From positions 1 to 34,504 of the IMG/VR virus record IMGVR_UViG_3300020179_000094: 34,504 bases of DNA; one strand, given 5' to 3'. Under the pieces are notes generated by a model. It was given only the letters and a program-made list of their open reading frames with translations, made no database searches and had not been told where the DNA came from. Shown one piece after another: positions 8,255-17,753 of the stretch (position 1 is the stretch's first letter; each line of letters begins with the position of its first letter). Both the position numbers and the translations under genes were made by a program. This DNA is from a virus.

Positions 8255-10849
8255 ATGATACACGCATTACCGGAAACAATTAGCTTATATTCTTCCGCCT
8301 CTAGGGCGACTGTTTCGTCTCTCATAAGAGATATGAGGCTTGAAAAAACAGATTTAAATTTTTTAGTAACAAAAATGTCAAATATGACAGTAGATCTAAA
8401 TTATACGGGAGCTAAAGTTGCGTCTTTTTCCCTTCTAACAAAAGAAGCAATGGTGGATGCGTTCAGAAACGCCTACCTAAGAATGCAAAATTTATTTAAT
8501 GCAGCCAATGCTACCGGTATAGCTTTAAATTCTATTGTTAGCGTTTTTGATTCTGAAATACAAAAAGTAGAAGAAGATTTAGATAAGCTACAAGTGTTTA
8601 TAGATAACTATGAATTTATTTCTGGTAAAGATGATTTGTTTAACGCAAACTATATAGAGAAATTTGATAGCTTCCTTAATGACTATAGGGCAGATGGAGT
8701 TCAGTTTGCAATTCCAGATAGGGATGGCATACCTTTTTCGGAAACAAATAATGCCTTCATAGATCCTGTCAGCGGTGCTTTAAAAATTGGTAAGGGACAA
8801 GATGTAAAAAATATCATTAGAAATATAAAGTCTATAAAAATTGCTACTAATTATAATAATTATGTGACAACAAATTCTAATTTTGAAAATTTATTTAATG
8901 ATAATTTTTCTGATTCATGGTCAGTGACAATAAAGTCTCCAGCTATTTTATCTGCACAGCTAAAAGATTATATAAAATATTTTAACTATGATTATTCTAC
9001 TGTTAGTGGAGCAATCGCAGCTGTTGAAATAGTCTTACAAAGACCTATTAATATAGATACAATTAGATTTCAGTCTAATCAATCAACTAATTTTAAGCTA
9101 TTACAGGCTGTTGTATACCACAATTCTCCTATAGATGCGAATAATATTACGCCGTCAGAAAACTATACCATTCTACTAAACAGGCCAGCATTGCTAAATA
9201 GAGTTTTTGATTTAAGATTTAATAAGAAATCAGTTAATAAGATTATTCTGATATTTAATCAGCAAGATTACATTAAGAATAATAGGCCACCAATTAATTC
9301 TGAGCTAAACTCTAAAGTTTTGGATTCATTTGTGAAAGCTGTAATAGATGAGCGCAAAAAAAGTTTTAGTAGATTTCAAGATATTATTTATTGGTTTTTC
9401 AAAAGAAAAAGTACGGTAAAAGGAATATCTAAAAATAAAAAAACAGATATAGACTACTACACATACAGGTTTCCGCAGGAATTTGATAGCTACATAAATA
9501 ATTTAGATGAGCAAATTAAAGAATTTAATAATCTAATTATTGAAGATAAAAACGTATTTACTAATACCCCTGTATTCGTTAATGCAATTAATTCTATGTT
9601 GAATACTTTTTCTGGAAAATACAAAATATTTGATTCTGATAAATATATTGAAGGCATAACAGCAGGATCTTCTTTATTTGCGTCCGGATTCATCATGGGT
9701 TCGAGCACTAACGTCAGGTCCCAATCTGATCAACAATATAACACTGGAATTCTAGCTACTCCAGTAGCTTCGTTAAACTCTCAATTATCTGTGCTAGAAT
9801 CCAATTCTAGCTATGAATACAGTTTTTCTCTTAGATCAATAGAGTTCATAGAAACATTAAATCAAGATACTAATAAAGCTGTTTTTGTTAGCAAAAAAAT
9901 TCCTGTTAATGGGCAAATTATTGCAGCTAAAGTAAAGCCATATTTCTTTAACAATAATGCCGGTGTTTCCAATGTAAATAGAGACATACTAGCTCCGGCA
10001 TCATACGAGATATCTATATCCAATAAGCCACTGCCATTAAGTGAATCTGACTGGATACCAATATCAACTTATGGCAATAAAATTGTTCAATCTGAAATTT
10101 TGTTTACAAATAATGTCACTAGAAAAGCTAAATTAAGATTTAAACCTAAAAATGATTCAATTATTGTATATAAAGACGGAGTTTTGTTGCCCAGAATTTC
10201 TACTAACTATAGTTATTCGATTGATGAAAATACCATTTCTATTTCGCAAAGTCAATTTAATGTAAATAGCAGATTTATAGTTTCTTATGATTTAGATTTC
10301 GCATTCACTGCGCCTGATGAGGTTGATTTTATAAAAAGAAATGTAATTCTTCAATCTTTAAAAAACTATTCTTCAGACGATGGTTCGGGTGAAACTTTTT
10401 CTTCGACTGATTTCAATGCATCAATCAGATTAAGTTATTCTCCTTATGTGGATAGGGATAGTTATGCTAGAATAATTTATAATAAATCAACAGGAACAAA
10501 TTTTATTAGCAACAATGCTGGGTACAACCCTGTAAAAATTATTCTTTCAGATGGAACAGTGGCAATTAATCTAACTAATTACTCTCTTTCCGTAGAAAAG
10601 GTTTCATTTTATTCTACGACTGAAACACTATTTATCCAAAATGGTAAAAATGTCGTTTTCAACAGGCCGATTAATCAGCCATTTACAGTTTACTATCAAT
10701 ATATACCTAATGATTTGCGATTTAGATTAGTGATAAGAAAAAACATTATTGACTCTTCTGATCCAATATCCGTCGATAGCGTTATTGTCAAAATGAAAAC
10801 CATTAATAATGATCCATATTATGAGAAGCTAAATTCTTTAACATTGTAA
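8255..10849 (+). CDS. Structural protein with helical N terminus and beta-sandwich modules
   Basis: This 864-residue product starts at the ATG immediately after the previous stop, so translation is probably coupled. The first 115 residues are helical and charged, with likely coiled-coil character (EIQKVEEDLDKLQ). They are followed by a beta region (GAIAAVEIVLQRPINIDTI, FKLLQAVVYHNSP) resembling the discoidin-like jelly rolls common in phage baseplate and fibre proteins. Around residues 590-610 the sequence SESDWIPISTYG matches a motif that recurs in three downstream genes, and KNDSIIVYKDGVLLP follows it. No enzymatic motif is seen. The gene is part of the same tail/baseplate cassette, but its exact function is unknown. 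Confidence 0.75.
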   Translation: MIHALPETISLYSSASRATVSSLIRDMRLEKTDLNFLVTKMSNMTVDLNYTGAKVASFSLLTKEAMVDAFRNAYLRMQNLFNAANATGIALNSIVSVFDSEIQKVEEDLDKLQVFIDNYEFISGKDDLFNANYIEKFDSFLNDYRADGVQFAIPDRDGIPFSETNNAFIDPVSGALKIGKGQDVKNIIRNIKSIKIATNYNNYVTTNSNFENLFNDNFSDSWSVTIKSPAILSAQLKDYIKYFNYDYSTVSGAIAAVEIVLQRPINIDTIRFQSNQSTNFKLLQAVVYHNSPIDANNITPSENYTILLNRPALLNRVFDLRFNKKSVNKIILIFNQQDYIKNNRPPINSELNSKVLDSFVKAVIDERKKSFSRFQDIIYWFFKRKSTVKGISKNKKTDIDYYTYRFPQEFDSYINNLDEQIKEFNNLIIEDKNVFTNTPVFVNAINSMLNTFSGKYKIFDSDKYIEGITAGSSLFASGFIMGSSTNVRSQSDQQYNTGILATPVASLNSQLSVLESNSSYEYSFSLRSIEFIETLNQDTNKAVFVSKKIPVNGQIIAAKVKPYFFNNNAGVSNVNRDILAPASYEISISNKPLPLSESDWIPISTYGNKIVQSEILFTNNVTRKAKLRFKPKNDSIIVYKDGVLLPRISTNYSYSIDENTISISQSQFNVNSRFIVSYDLDFAFTAPDEVDFIKRNVILQSLKNYSSDDGSGETFSSTDFNASIRLSYSPYVDRDSYARIIYNKSTGTNFISNNAGYNPVKIILSDGTVAINLTNYSLSVEKVSFYSTTETLFIQNGKNVVFNRPINQPFTVYYQYIPNDLRFRLVIRKNIIDSSDPISVDSVIVKMKTINNDPYYEKLNSLTL

Positions 10850-10859
10850 AGAGAACACT

Positions 10860-13016
10860 ATGACACAACTATCAGCAAACACTATGCCGTATCAGCAAAT
10901 GCTACATAAGGTGGCTCAGTTAATTACCGCAATAAACTCTGCGTCATTAATTACAAAAGATGAAATAGCAGAACAATATTTAAAAATATTAAATGAAATT
11001 AAGAATCAAATAGGAGCCCCTTTGGCATCTTATTCGCCCTTCATAAAAGGTGAGCCACCAAGATCTGAAAAGTTTAATAAATTTTTTACAGAGTATGCAC
11101 AAGACGTATCTATTTTGTCAAAGCAAATAGATTACCTCAACGCCAAGACCATTAATATATTTAATCTTTTTTCTAAAGAAGTTGAAGGAGAAAAAAGGTA
11201 CTCGGAAAGAATAGTTTCCAAGTGTAAAATTTTGCAAATGTATTCTCGTAGTCCATCTGATGATCTAATTTATGTTGGTGATTCATTTGAAAATGATGAT
11301 TTAATTGATTATACAAAAATAACAAAAGGCTCAAATCCACTTATTAAGGGCGGGGCTGCGTCGTTAGCGATAGAATCCTCTAAACGATGGACCATTGATT
11401 CAATAGAAGTTTTATCTGGAAATGGTTTTATTGGCAATAGTCATCAAATTATAAAGTCTAATAATGATGAAAATACATCTCAATATAAATATGTTTTTGA
11501 GAATAATAAAACATTAAATAACCTAAGAAGCATTAATGACAATAATCCTCTTACATATTTTGAATATGAAAGTTTAAATGTAGATAAGTCAATAGCAAAA
11601 CCACCATTTACTATTGCGCCTCAGGAGAATGAATTTAAGTTTCTTAAAACAGAAATGAATAGTTCTAATTCTAATGAGTCCAATGTAGTAGATTGGTCTT
11701 CGCATCCAATAGCTGATCCCTTAACTTTGAAACTAAAACTAACTTCTAATTCCGGAAGAATTGCAAATAGTATTGATATAACTCCATTTTTTGGTTCCTC
11801 TAAATATATAGAAGTTACAGAAGTTGTAGTTTTTGCTAAAAATGGTTCTTCAGAAAATGTTTTAAAGGAAAATATTTTTATTGGCTCATCATTAATCCCA
11901 TTGAATATTGAAATTGCGCAAAACTATTTTTACAACAAAGCTACAGTAAGATTTCCTGAAAGAGAAGTTTCTAAAATAGAAATATCTTTTAGGCAGACGG
12001 CTTATTCAAACGTAGAAATAAAACACGTTTATTGGAAACCAAGCTCAATAAACGCTAATAATCCTTTTGTCAATTTATCAAGATTCAACCCAGATGCCTT
12101 GAGCAGGGATATATACGAATCAATTAAATACAATAAATATCAATTAATACCAACACTATCTAATCCAACTAAATATAAAACTACTACACAAAATGTAACA
12201 GATATAAATGTTAGCTTAAAAAAGAAGCCAACATCCCTAACGGCTTATTTCATAGCTGCCTCATTCTTTAGCGATTCAGCTACTCCAACTAGTTCTACGG
12301 TTTATTTTCATAGATGGACAACAACTGGAGAAGAGGCTCAATTTGTTTCTGAGCCAGTTAAAGATGAAGATAGTTACATAACAAAAAACTATGATACCGC
12401 AGCAGCTGCTCAAGAAGATTTGAATGATCTTTTGGATTTATATTTAGGTGCCACTCCATTTTCGCATCCAGAGTTAGGGGTAATGCAAGATATTTCGATT
12501 GTGCAACAGTCATTTGTACCTGTGCAAAAAGAAATTTCTCATAGAGTTATTCTTCAGCAGGCAGAAGAATTATATAATGCTAAAAGATGGGCGATAGGAA
12601 TTAGAGATATAGATGTGTATAGGGAGAAATACAAGGATGAAATGCAGATAATTTCTTTTCCATTTAAGTTTGATTATCCTATTGAATCTGTAATGCTTGA
12701 CGTACAAGCTACTATAAATCAGGTTCATTCTACAAAAATAAATATTGAAACATACATATCTGCAGATCAAGGATCCAATTGGATAGAGATTTCTCCGGTG
12801 CAATTAGACTTTAATGGTGTTCCTGAAATAGTGTTCTTTAATCAATCTATACTTAATGAATATAGATTATCTGGCGCATCATATTTATCCTTTCCAACTA
12901 TTCCAAAAGAAGTTAAAGAAATTGTTGTTAAAATAGTTGCGAACAAAAAAGGTACATATAATTTTACGCCTAATATATATTCGTACCAATTAATAGCTAA
13001 GGTAAAAAGATCATGA
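10860..13016 (+). CDS. Structural protein, helical N terminus plus beta modules
   Basis: The protein has 718 residues and begins 10 bp after the preceding stop, with a GAGA purine stretch ahead of the ATG. The first 115 residues are helical (VAQLITAINSASL, EYAQDVSILSKQIDYLNAK). The middle is beta-rich and resembles a carbohydrate-binding or discoidin-like sandwich, without conserved catalytic residues. The C-terminal 120 residues include YISADQGSNWIEISP, related to modules in neighbouring genes, and end in a strand-rich IYSYQLIAKVKRS tail. It contains two ATP tripeptides (SDSATPTS and LGATPFS) like those concentrated in the first gene. The stop overlaps the next start as ATGA at 13013-13016. 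A baseplate or tail-fibre role is inferred from context. Confidence 0.75.
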   Translation: MTQLSANTMPYQQMLHKVAQLITAINSASLITKDEIAEQYLKILNEIKNQIGAPLASYSPFIKGEPPRSEKFNKFFTEYAQDVSILSKQIDYLNAKTINIFNLFSKEVEGEKRYSERIVSKCKILQMYSRSPSDDLIYVGDSFENDDLIDYTKITKGSNPLIKGGAASLAIESSKRWTIDSIEVLSGNGFIGNSHQIIKSNNDENTSQYKYVFENNKTLNNLRSINDNNPLTYFEYESLNVDKSIAKPPFTIAPQENEFKFLKTEMNSSNSNESNVVDWSSHPIADPLTLKLKLTSNSGRIANSIDITPFFGSSKYIEVTEVVVFAKNGSSENVLKENIFIGSSLIPLNIEIAQNYFYNKATVRFPEREVSKIEISFRQTAYSNVEIKHVYWKPSSINANNPFVNLSRFNPDALSRDIYESIKYNKYQLIPTLSNPTKYKTTTQNVTDINVSLKKKPTSLTAYFIAASFFSDSATPTSSTVYFHRWTTTGEEAQFVSEPVKDEDSYITKNYDTAAAAQEDLNDLLDLYLGATPFSHPELGVMQDISIVQQSFVPVQKEISHRVILQQAEELYNAKRWAIGIRDIDVYREKYKDEMQIISFPFKFDYPIESVMLDVQATINQVHSTKINIETYISADQGSNWIEISPVQLDFNGVPEIVFFNQSILNEYRLSGASYLSFPTIPKEVKEIVVKIVANKKGTYNFTPNIYSYQLIAKVKRS

Positions 13017-15157
13017 ACATAGCAAGCATGCAGAAAATAAAGTTTTTAAATAATGTAAATAAACTACTTTACTCATCTGGAACTAGACCAAGTGAAATAG
13101 AGATAAGAAAACTTTTTAATGATTATTTTTCTATCTATAAACTAGGTTATCCTATACCTATGGATTATGATATTTTTACAAGAAAAAATATTTTTGATCA
13201 TGAAGATTTAAATGAGCTAATGATTAAGGCATTATTTAATTTAGAAGTAGCTTATGATTGTACAACTCAAAATAATTATCAAATGATGGAGACTATTACA
13301 GCTCTTAATAAAAAGTTGGATAATCTAAAATCTAAGCGTCGAGAATTAGAAGGAAAAGTTGATGAATTAATCTTTTCTATAAATAATTCTGATGGATTTT
13401 ATTACTCTTACTTAGAAAACTTCACATCAACTAAAAACATTGATTTAACCTTAACAGATGCGTTTGTTGATGTCAAAGCTGGAAACGTGACTATACCAAT
13501 TATACATTCTGGCATATTTGATATGATAACATCTTCATTGATCAATCCTTCCAGTGTTACATTGTCCGTTGACCTAAATGGCGTACAAGTTGTTGCGCCA
13601 TATGTCATTTCTGAATTGGAAAATATAACAGATGGACTTAGCGACACATATTGGTCATGTAGATATGAATCCGCTGAATTAGGTGTAGTAAGCGCAATAA
13701 TGACTATACCAGTTAATTCTAATTATACTATCTCTAAAATCGAAGGTACTTTATTGGCGTCTTCTGGAGTTGGAATTGGAATTTTAGCAAAACCATTAAA
13801 TAAAGAAGTTCCAGAACAAAATATCATTAAAGATACTAGATCTGACTACGATAGATTTTCTTTCAATTTAAATCCTCTTAATTATTCAAGTATTACTTTA
13901 ATTTTGTTTAAAACATTTCCTGATGAGGTTTTAAACAACTCTAATAAACCTTATATTTATGAATTTGGATTGAGAGACATTTATATTGGATCAAAATATC
14001 ATGATAAAGCAGCTATAATAGTTTCGTCTCCAATATCAATACCAGAAGTGGACAATGGTTTATTGGCAATAGAATCTGTTGGCTTAAGCGTCCAACATCA
14101 GGTTGGTCCTGGATATGATGTAAACTACTTTGTTGCGGCAGATATTCCTGGAGCAAGCGGAATTGACGCTTTTAATTGGATAGCAATTGATCCAGAAAAT
14201 GCCTCATCTAATTCAAATTCAACAATTGCAAATCTACAAGCAACCGATAAAAATAATAAATTAATTTACGACGGTGCTGGACAAGTAGGCGGTTTTGAGC
14301 TAATAGATTTAAATTCTACTTCTGGAAATATTAATGAATTAAATCCAAATACAAATATATATTCTGGTAAAACTGTTTATAGAGTTTGCAATATTGGCGC
14401 AGAGGAAGTAAAGCAGCCATTTATTCTAAATGGTATAAATTCCATAAGAAACTACGCAATGCTTAGATCCTCTAATTCAAACATAACAGAGCAATATTAT
14501 AAGTCTTTAAATATATGGTCACAAAAAATCTCACAGTCTTCCTCAGATATTACGCAAACAAGTCCTATTGAAAATCAGTTAAACGCAATAAGTCCTGGGT
14601 TTAATGGAATTTGTTCCGGCTTATTAGAAACCAGTCTTTCTGCCACAAGAGATAATACTGTAATACATACTGTAACTAAAAGTAGGGAAGATTTTACATT
14701 AGCAATATATTTAAACGATGTTTTGATTGCGGATCTTCCATCTGGTATTTTGTCTCAAGATATTGAATGGAATTTCAAAACTGGAATTAACTATATTAAG
14801 ATAACATATGACAAAAATTTTGAAGGTTTAATTACATTTAATATCATGTCTGGAAGAAGATTATCTGATTATGGTACCATATTTTTAGACTATTACTCAT
14901 ACCTTGATCCATATGAGTTTAGGCAGAGAGTCGCACAAACAAACTATGTATTTACCGTAGATCAAGCTTTTGGTGCTCGTGAAGTAATAAGCTCTAGACA
15001 TTTATCGGGTAAGTCAAAAATAGTTTATTATGGGGAAAATTCTAAACTAGTCAAGGCCGTTAGATATAGGGCTGATTTGTATAGGGATAAAAACCCATTA
15101 GTTTCTCCAATAATAGATAATATAAGAATAAGATTCAAGCACAACGAAGAAGGATAA
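13013..15157 (+). CDS. Structural protein with coiled coil and beta-sandwich modules
   Basis: This 714-residue product starts at an ATG overlapping the previous stop. Residues 85-120 (TALNKKLDNLKSKRRELEGK) form a strong coiled-coil candidate, suggesting oligomerisation. Later residues include VNYFVAADIPG followed by NWIAIDPE, a version of the tryptophan motif shared with neighbouring genes, and a C terminus reading SPIIDNIRIRFKHN that parallels those of adjacent proteins. It looks like a diverged paralogue of the flanking genes. I see no enzymatic signature. Function as a baseplate or fibre component is inferred from architecture and operon position. Confidence 0.75.
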   Translation: MNIASMQKIKFLNNVNKLLYSSGTRPSEIEIRKLFNDYFSIYKLGYPIPMDYDIFTRKNIFDHEDLNELMIKALFNLEVAYDCTTQNNYQMMETITALNKKLDNLKSKRRELEGKVDELIFSINNSDGFYYSYLENFTSTKNIDLTLTDAFVDVKAGNVTIPIIHSGIFDMITSSLINPSSVTLSVDLNGVQVVAPYVISELENITDGLSDTYWSCRYESAELGVVSAIMTIPVNSNYTISKIEGTLLASSGVGIGILAKPLNKEVPEQNIIKDTRSDYDRFSFNLNPLNYSSITLILFKTFPDEVLNNSNKPYIYEFGLRDIYIGSKYHDKAAIIVSSPISIPEVDNGLLAIESVGLSVQHQVGPGYDVNYFVAADIPGASGIDAFNWIAIDPENASSNSNSTIANLQATDKNNKLIYDGAGQVGGFELIDLNSTSGNINELNPNTNIYSGKTVYRVCNIGAEEVKQPFILNGINSIRNYAMLRSSNSNITEQYYKSLNIWSQKISQSSSDITQTSPIENQLNAISPGFNGICSGLLETSLSATRDNTVIHTVTKSREDFTLAIYLNDVLIADLPSGILSQDIEWNFKTGINYIKITYDKNFEGLITFNIMSGRRLSDYGTIFLDYYSYLDPYEFRQRVAQTNYVFTVDQAFGAREVISSRHLSGKSKIVYYGENSKLVKAVRYRADLYRDKNPLVSPIIDNIRIRFKHNEEG

Positions 15158-15158
15158 G

Positions 15159-15554
15159 ATGGCTATTAGCTATAGAAATTCCAATAAAATAAATAGAATT
15201 ATTGAACCACTTTATCAGATTGATAGAGCAAAATTTAAATCTCCTAGAAATAGTTTAATGGAAAATCTAGAGAGTAATTTATTAAAGATAGATTTTTCTA
15301 GAATATTAAATCATTTAAATGAAGTTGATAATTCTATTTTAGATAAGTTAACATATTTTATTGGGGATATAACAGATTATACAGAGCAAGCAAAAATAGA
15401 CGATGGCATTTCCTACGATTTTGCTTCCTTGCAAAGGTATATAGATGAGGCAAGTCCTTCATTGGAAACGCTGACAATTGACACTACTAATAAGTTAAGT
15501 GGAAAATTGTCTAGATTAATCAATAAAGTTTCTAGATTAGAAAATGGTGGATGA
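15159..15554 (+). CDS. Small helical protein of the tail cassette
   Basis: The gene encodes 131 residues and is preceded by GAAGGAT with 5-6 bp spacing. The predicted product is almost entirely alpha-helical, rich in Leu, Ile, Asp and Lys, with heptad-like stretches (LNEVDNSILDKLTYFIGDI, TNKLSGKLSRLINKVSRLE) but no transmembrane segment. It may be a small adaptor, chaperone or trimerisation partner of the large proteins on either side. No family is recognised. Its 3' end overlaps the next gene. Confidence 0.7.
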   Translation: MAISYRNSNKINRIIEPLYQIDRAKFKSPRNSLMENLESNLLKIDFSRILNHLNEVDNSILDKLTYFIGDITDYTEQAKIDDGISYDFASLQRYIDEASPSLETLTIDTTNKLSGKLSRLINKVSRLENGG

Positions 15555-16809
15555 TATGACTTATGTATTAAAAACTAAAAAAAGAGACTATAAATACAAT
15601 GGCCCCGTGGATAGCTCGGACTATAATTCGAGGATACAGGAAAATTATGAAGATTTAGTTTACCTTTATAATAGGGCAAATATCATAGACGCTAAGTTGT
15701 CTAGTGCTTTTGAAAGAGTTTTAAAAGATCACATATTTTTAGCTAATGCAATACAGGATCTAAGCGATAGGGTTTCTGCCTTAGAGTCAAATTCTAATAC
15801 ATTGTCAATATATTCTTTTTCACAGTTGGATTATAATAATTTTGTTGGAACAAGCTTTTCAATTGCCGGAACGGAGTTATTAAGCTTTGACCCCTCATAT
15901 AACGCAATAACTCTACCAAAAGTGTCTAGTGGATCATTCTCAAAGCTAAAGTTTGGTCAGGCTGGTGTTGGACAGGTAGTCCCAGATTATTTTAAAACCA
16001 GAATAGACATTTCCTATGCAGGTGTGGATACTCCTGGTGCGGTAATTGACAGTACCCCAATATATAATTGCATCTTAGATGCTGCTGATAAAGTTTGGAG
16101 AAGAACAGTAGTTTCTAATACAAATCCCACAACTGGTGCACAGCTTATGTTATATGTGGCAATACCCAACGACGCTGTTGGGATATTGAAATCTAATGTT
16201 ATTAAGCTAAACCCATTTCCGGCTTTTGGCTGTGAGATATATTCGATTGAATATACGACAGTCGCTAATCCCTCATTGACTCCAGCAGATACTTGGATAC
16301 CTTTAAATAAAAATAGTTTTTACGATTCAGTCGCCTCAGCCATAGGAAAGGTAGCGCCTGGTGGGTGGTCATCTCTTGGTTCTGATTCTATTAAAAATTC
16401 TGGACCACTATGTTTCCATTTTCCGGAAACAAATATAACAGCCATAAGAATTAAGATGAATCAAAAAAATTATTTAACAGAAACAGGAAAGTATATTTAC
16501 ACATATGGTCTTTCTGATTTGGACGTTAAATATGAGAAATATTTACAAACTGGTAAAATAATTATAAAGTATTCCGCCCCCGTCGGCACCGTTGTACAAG
16601 AAGTGACAAATGTCTCGCCCAAGATATATAATGTAGCGGAAAGTCAGCTTGATGAAGCTTTTAGCTACAGAATTATATACGACGATGCTGGGACATATAG
16701 CTTAATCAATCCCGGTGCCTCTAATCATGTATGGATAGAAGTCACCCTGAATCAGTTAGATGACAAAACTGCGCCAGTTCTTTCCGATTTAATTATTGAA
16801 TATATCTAA
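15544..16809 (+). CDS. Structural protein, short paralogue of the preceding tail genes
   Basis: The longest frame starts at ATG 15544 (421 residues). ATG 15556 gives MTYVLKTKKRDYKY and has GGTGG at 15546-15550 ahead of it, so it is arguably the better start. The N terminus is helical with a short coiled coil (LSDRVSALESN). It is followed by a beta region with PADTWIPLNKNSFYD, another copy of the tryptophan motif found in three upstream genes. The last residues (TAPVLSDLIIEYI) match the C-terminal strand motif of the others. It is probably a shorter member of the same baseplate or fibre family and the last gene of the contiguous block; 46 bp separate it from the next ORF. Confidence 0.75.
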   Translation: MVDDMTYVLKTKKRDYKYNGPVDSSDYNSRIQENYEDLVYLYNRANIIDAKLSSAFERVLKDHIFLANAIQDLSDRVSALESNSNTLSIYSFSQLDYNNFVGTSFSIAGTELLSFDPSYNAITLPKVSSGSFSKLKFGQAGVGQVVPDYFKTRIDISYAGVDTPGAVIDSTPIYNCILDAADKVWRRTVVSNTNPTTGAQLMLYVAIPNDAVGILKSNVIKLNPFPAFGCEIYSIEYTTVANPSLTPADTWIPLNKNSFYDSVASAIGKVAPGGWSSLGSDSIKNSGPLCFHFPETNITAIRIKMNQKNYLTETGKYIYTYGLSDLDVKYEKYLQTGKIIIKYSAPVGTVVQEVTNVSPKIYNVAESQLDEAFSYRIIYDDAGTYSLINPGASNHVWIEVTLNQLDDKTAPVLSDLIIEYI

Positions 16810-16826
16810 TTTAAAATTACTATAAG
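16796..16826 (+). promoter_or_regulatory. Weak candidate promoter upstream of the repeat protein gene
   Basis: TTGAAT at 16796-16801 and TATAAG at 16821-16826 are separated by 19 bp. They lie just before a gene whose codon use suggests high expression. Both boxes deviate from consensus, the spacing is long, and AT-rich DNA produces such matches by chance, so this is only suggestive. Confidence 0.25.
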
Positions 16827-16855
16827 TATATAGATTTCTGACAAGGAGAAAATAA

Positions 16856-17488
16856 ATGGCCACTTTTTACGTAGGACCCAGACCAGTTTTAAAGGGCAGA
16901 TCATCATCCGAGATGGTCAACCCACACACCACTATGACCGAAAAGTCTAAGGGTACTGGTACCTATTCATTTTACCCGCTTTACAGCACTAGTCACGTAT
17001 TAGACGGTGCCCCAGATAATGATCATATTCCTGGAACTGGTGAACGTCCTGGTAATAGATTTTTGTCGCAAGTATTTATTGGAACCACTCTTTACGTCCA
17101 TCCACTCTCGGGCACTTTTGCTGACGGCAGCGCAACATACGATGGTGCAAGATTCCGTCCGCTAGAGTACAAAGGTCTTGATGGGGCAAAGGTATTCTCA
17201 TCAGACTATGGACATTCGCCAACAGCAGATACAAATTACTCCCTGTATAATAACTACATCTTTGACGGTGTGGCATCCGCTAATATATTTTCTGATACTG
17301 GTCACGGACCAAGAACCGAAGCTAATGGTGCGCCATCGTCATTCGGCGTTTTTAAGCCCACTGAATTTCATGGCGTAGATAGTGCTACAGTGTTTACCAG
17401 TAATTACGGTCAAGCTAATACAACTGGAGATTATGGTCGTGAAAAAGTTCAAGAGTGGTACGGAGTGCCTTCGGCTAAAGCTCTCTAA
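16856..17488 (+). CDS. Repeat-containing virion-like protein, probably highly expressed
   Basis: The protein has 210 residues behind an excellent AAGGAG ribosome binding site seven bases before the ATG. It is Gly-, Ser-, Thr- and Tyr-rich with no Cys or transmembrane segment. Its C-terminal half contains four degenerate units around a G-(V/L)-x-(S/G)-A core followed by F-(S/T)-S-(D/N)-Y-G-like residues: EYKGLDGAKVFSSDYG (104-119), the unit starting IFDGVASANIFS (135-150), EFHGVDSATVFTSNYG (170-185) and a final EWYGVPSAKAL (200-210). It uses more C-ending and G-ending codons than its neighbours, as abundant virion proteins often do. It could be a minor tail tip, fibre knob or decoration protein. 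I do not recognise a named family, and the structural role is inference. Confidence 0.75.
   Translation: MATFYVGPRPVLKGRSSSEMVNPHTTMTEKSKGTGTYSFYPLYSTSHVLDGAPDNDHIPGTGERPGNRFLSQVFIGTTLYVHPLSGTFADGSATYDGARFRPLEYKGLDGAKVFSSDYGHSPTADTNYSLYNNYIFDGVASANIFSDTGHGPRTEANGAPSSFGVFKPTEFHGVDSATVFTSNYGQANTTGDYGREKVQEWYGVPSAKAL
17165..17485 (+). repeat. Four degenerate protein-level repeats
   Basis: Units encoded here share an aromatic-x-G-(V/L)-x-(S/G)-A core at residues 107, 138, 173 and 203, spaced 31, 35 and 30 residues apart. The nucleotide sequences have diverged, so the repeat is only visible in translation. The last unit is truncated at the stop. Confidence 0.7.
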
Positions 17489-17753
17489 TATTACATGCGC
17501 TCCCTTAATTCTTGAAAAAGAGGAAAGAAAAAGCGGGATAACCGCTTGGGGCGCATTAGTATTAGGAATTATAGCTTACGACGTGTACGCTATAAAGTCC
17601 AGAAAGATTGAAACTTTAACTAGATCTTTTTGGAGATTAACTGAAAAACCATTAACAGCAATTATACCAGTAGGAGTGTGGTTAGGTTTAACTTTTCATC
17701 TTCTTATAGAGAAGCTGGTTAGAAAAAGTATTCTTAACAAGGGAGTTATATGA
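17433..17753 (+). CDS. Two-TM membrane protein of the lysis region (DUF7427-like)
   Basis: The diagnostic part begins SGITAWGALVLGIIAYDVY and continues to PVGVWLGLTFHLLI, giving two transmembrane segments with the SG(I/V)TAWGAL pattern seen in actinobacteriophage membrane proteins beside holins. There is no ATG, GTG or TTG in this frame between the previous stop (17488) and that motif. The start must therefore lie inside the preceding gene. ATG 17433 (106 residues) or GTG 17439 both follow GGAGA at 17426-17430, and the GTG has the better spacing. This gives a 50-56 bp out-of-frame overlap. Alternatives are an ATT start at 17508 or +1 frameshifting (see findings). The stop overlaps the holin start as ATGA at 17750. 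A lysis-accessory role is inferred. Confidence 0.65.
   Translation: MVVKKFKSGTECLRLKLSNITCAPLILEKEERKSGITAWGALVLGIIAYDVYAIKSRKIETLTRSFWRLTEKPLTAIIPVGVWLGLTFHLLIEKLVRKSILNKGVI

Noticed and set aside
17178-17378. Overlapping + frame ORF of 66 codons inside the repeat protein gene
   Set aside because: Rich in Met, His and Gln without domain signal. It is a shadow of the real gene, which has a strong AAGGAG and sensible composition.
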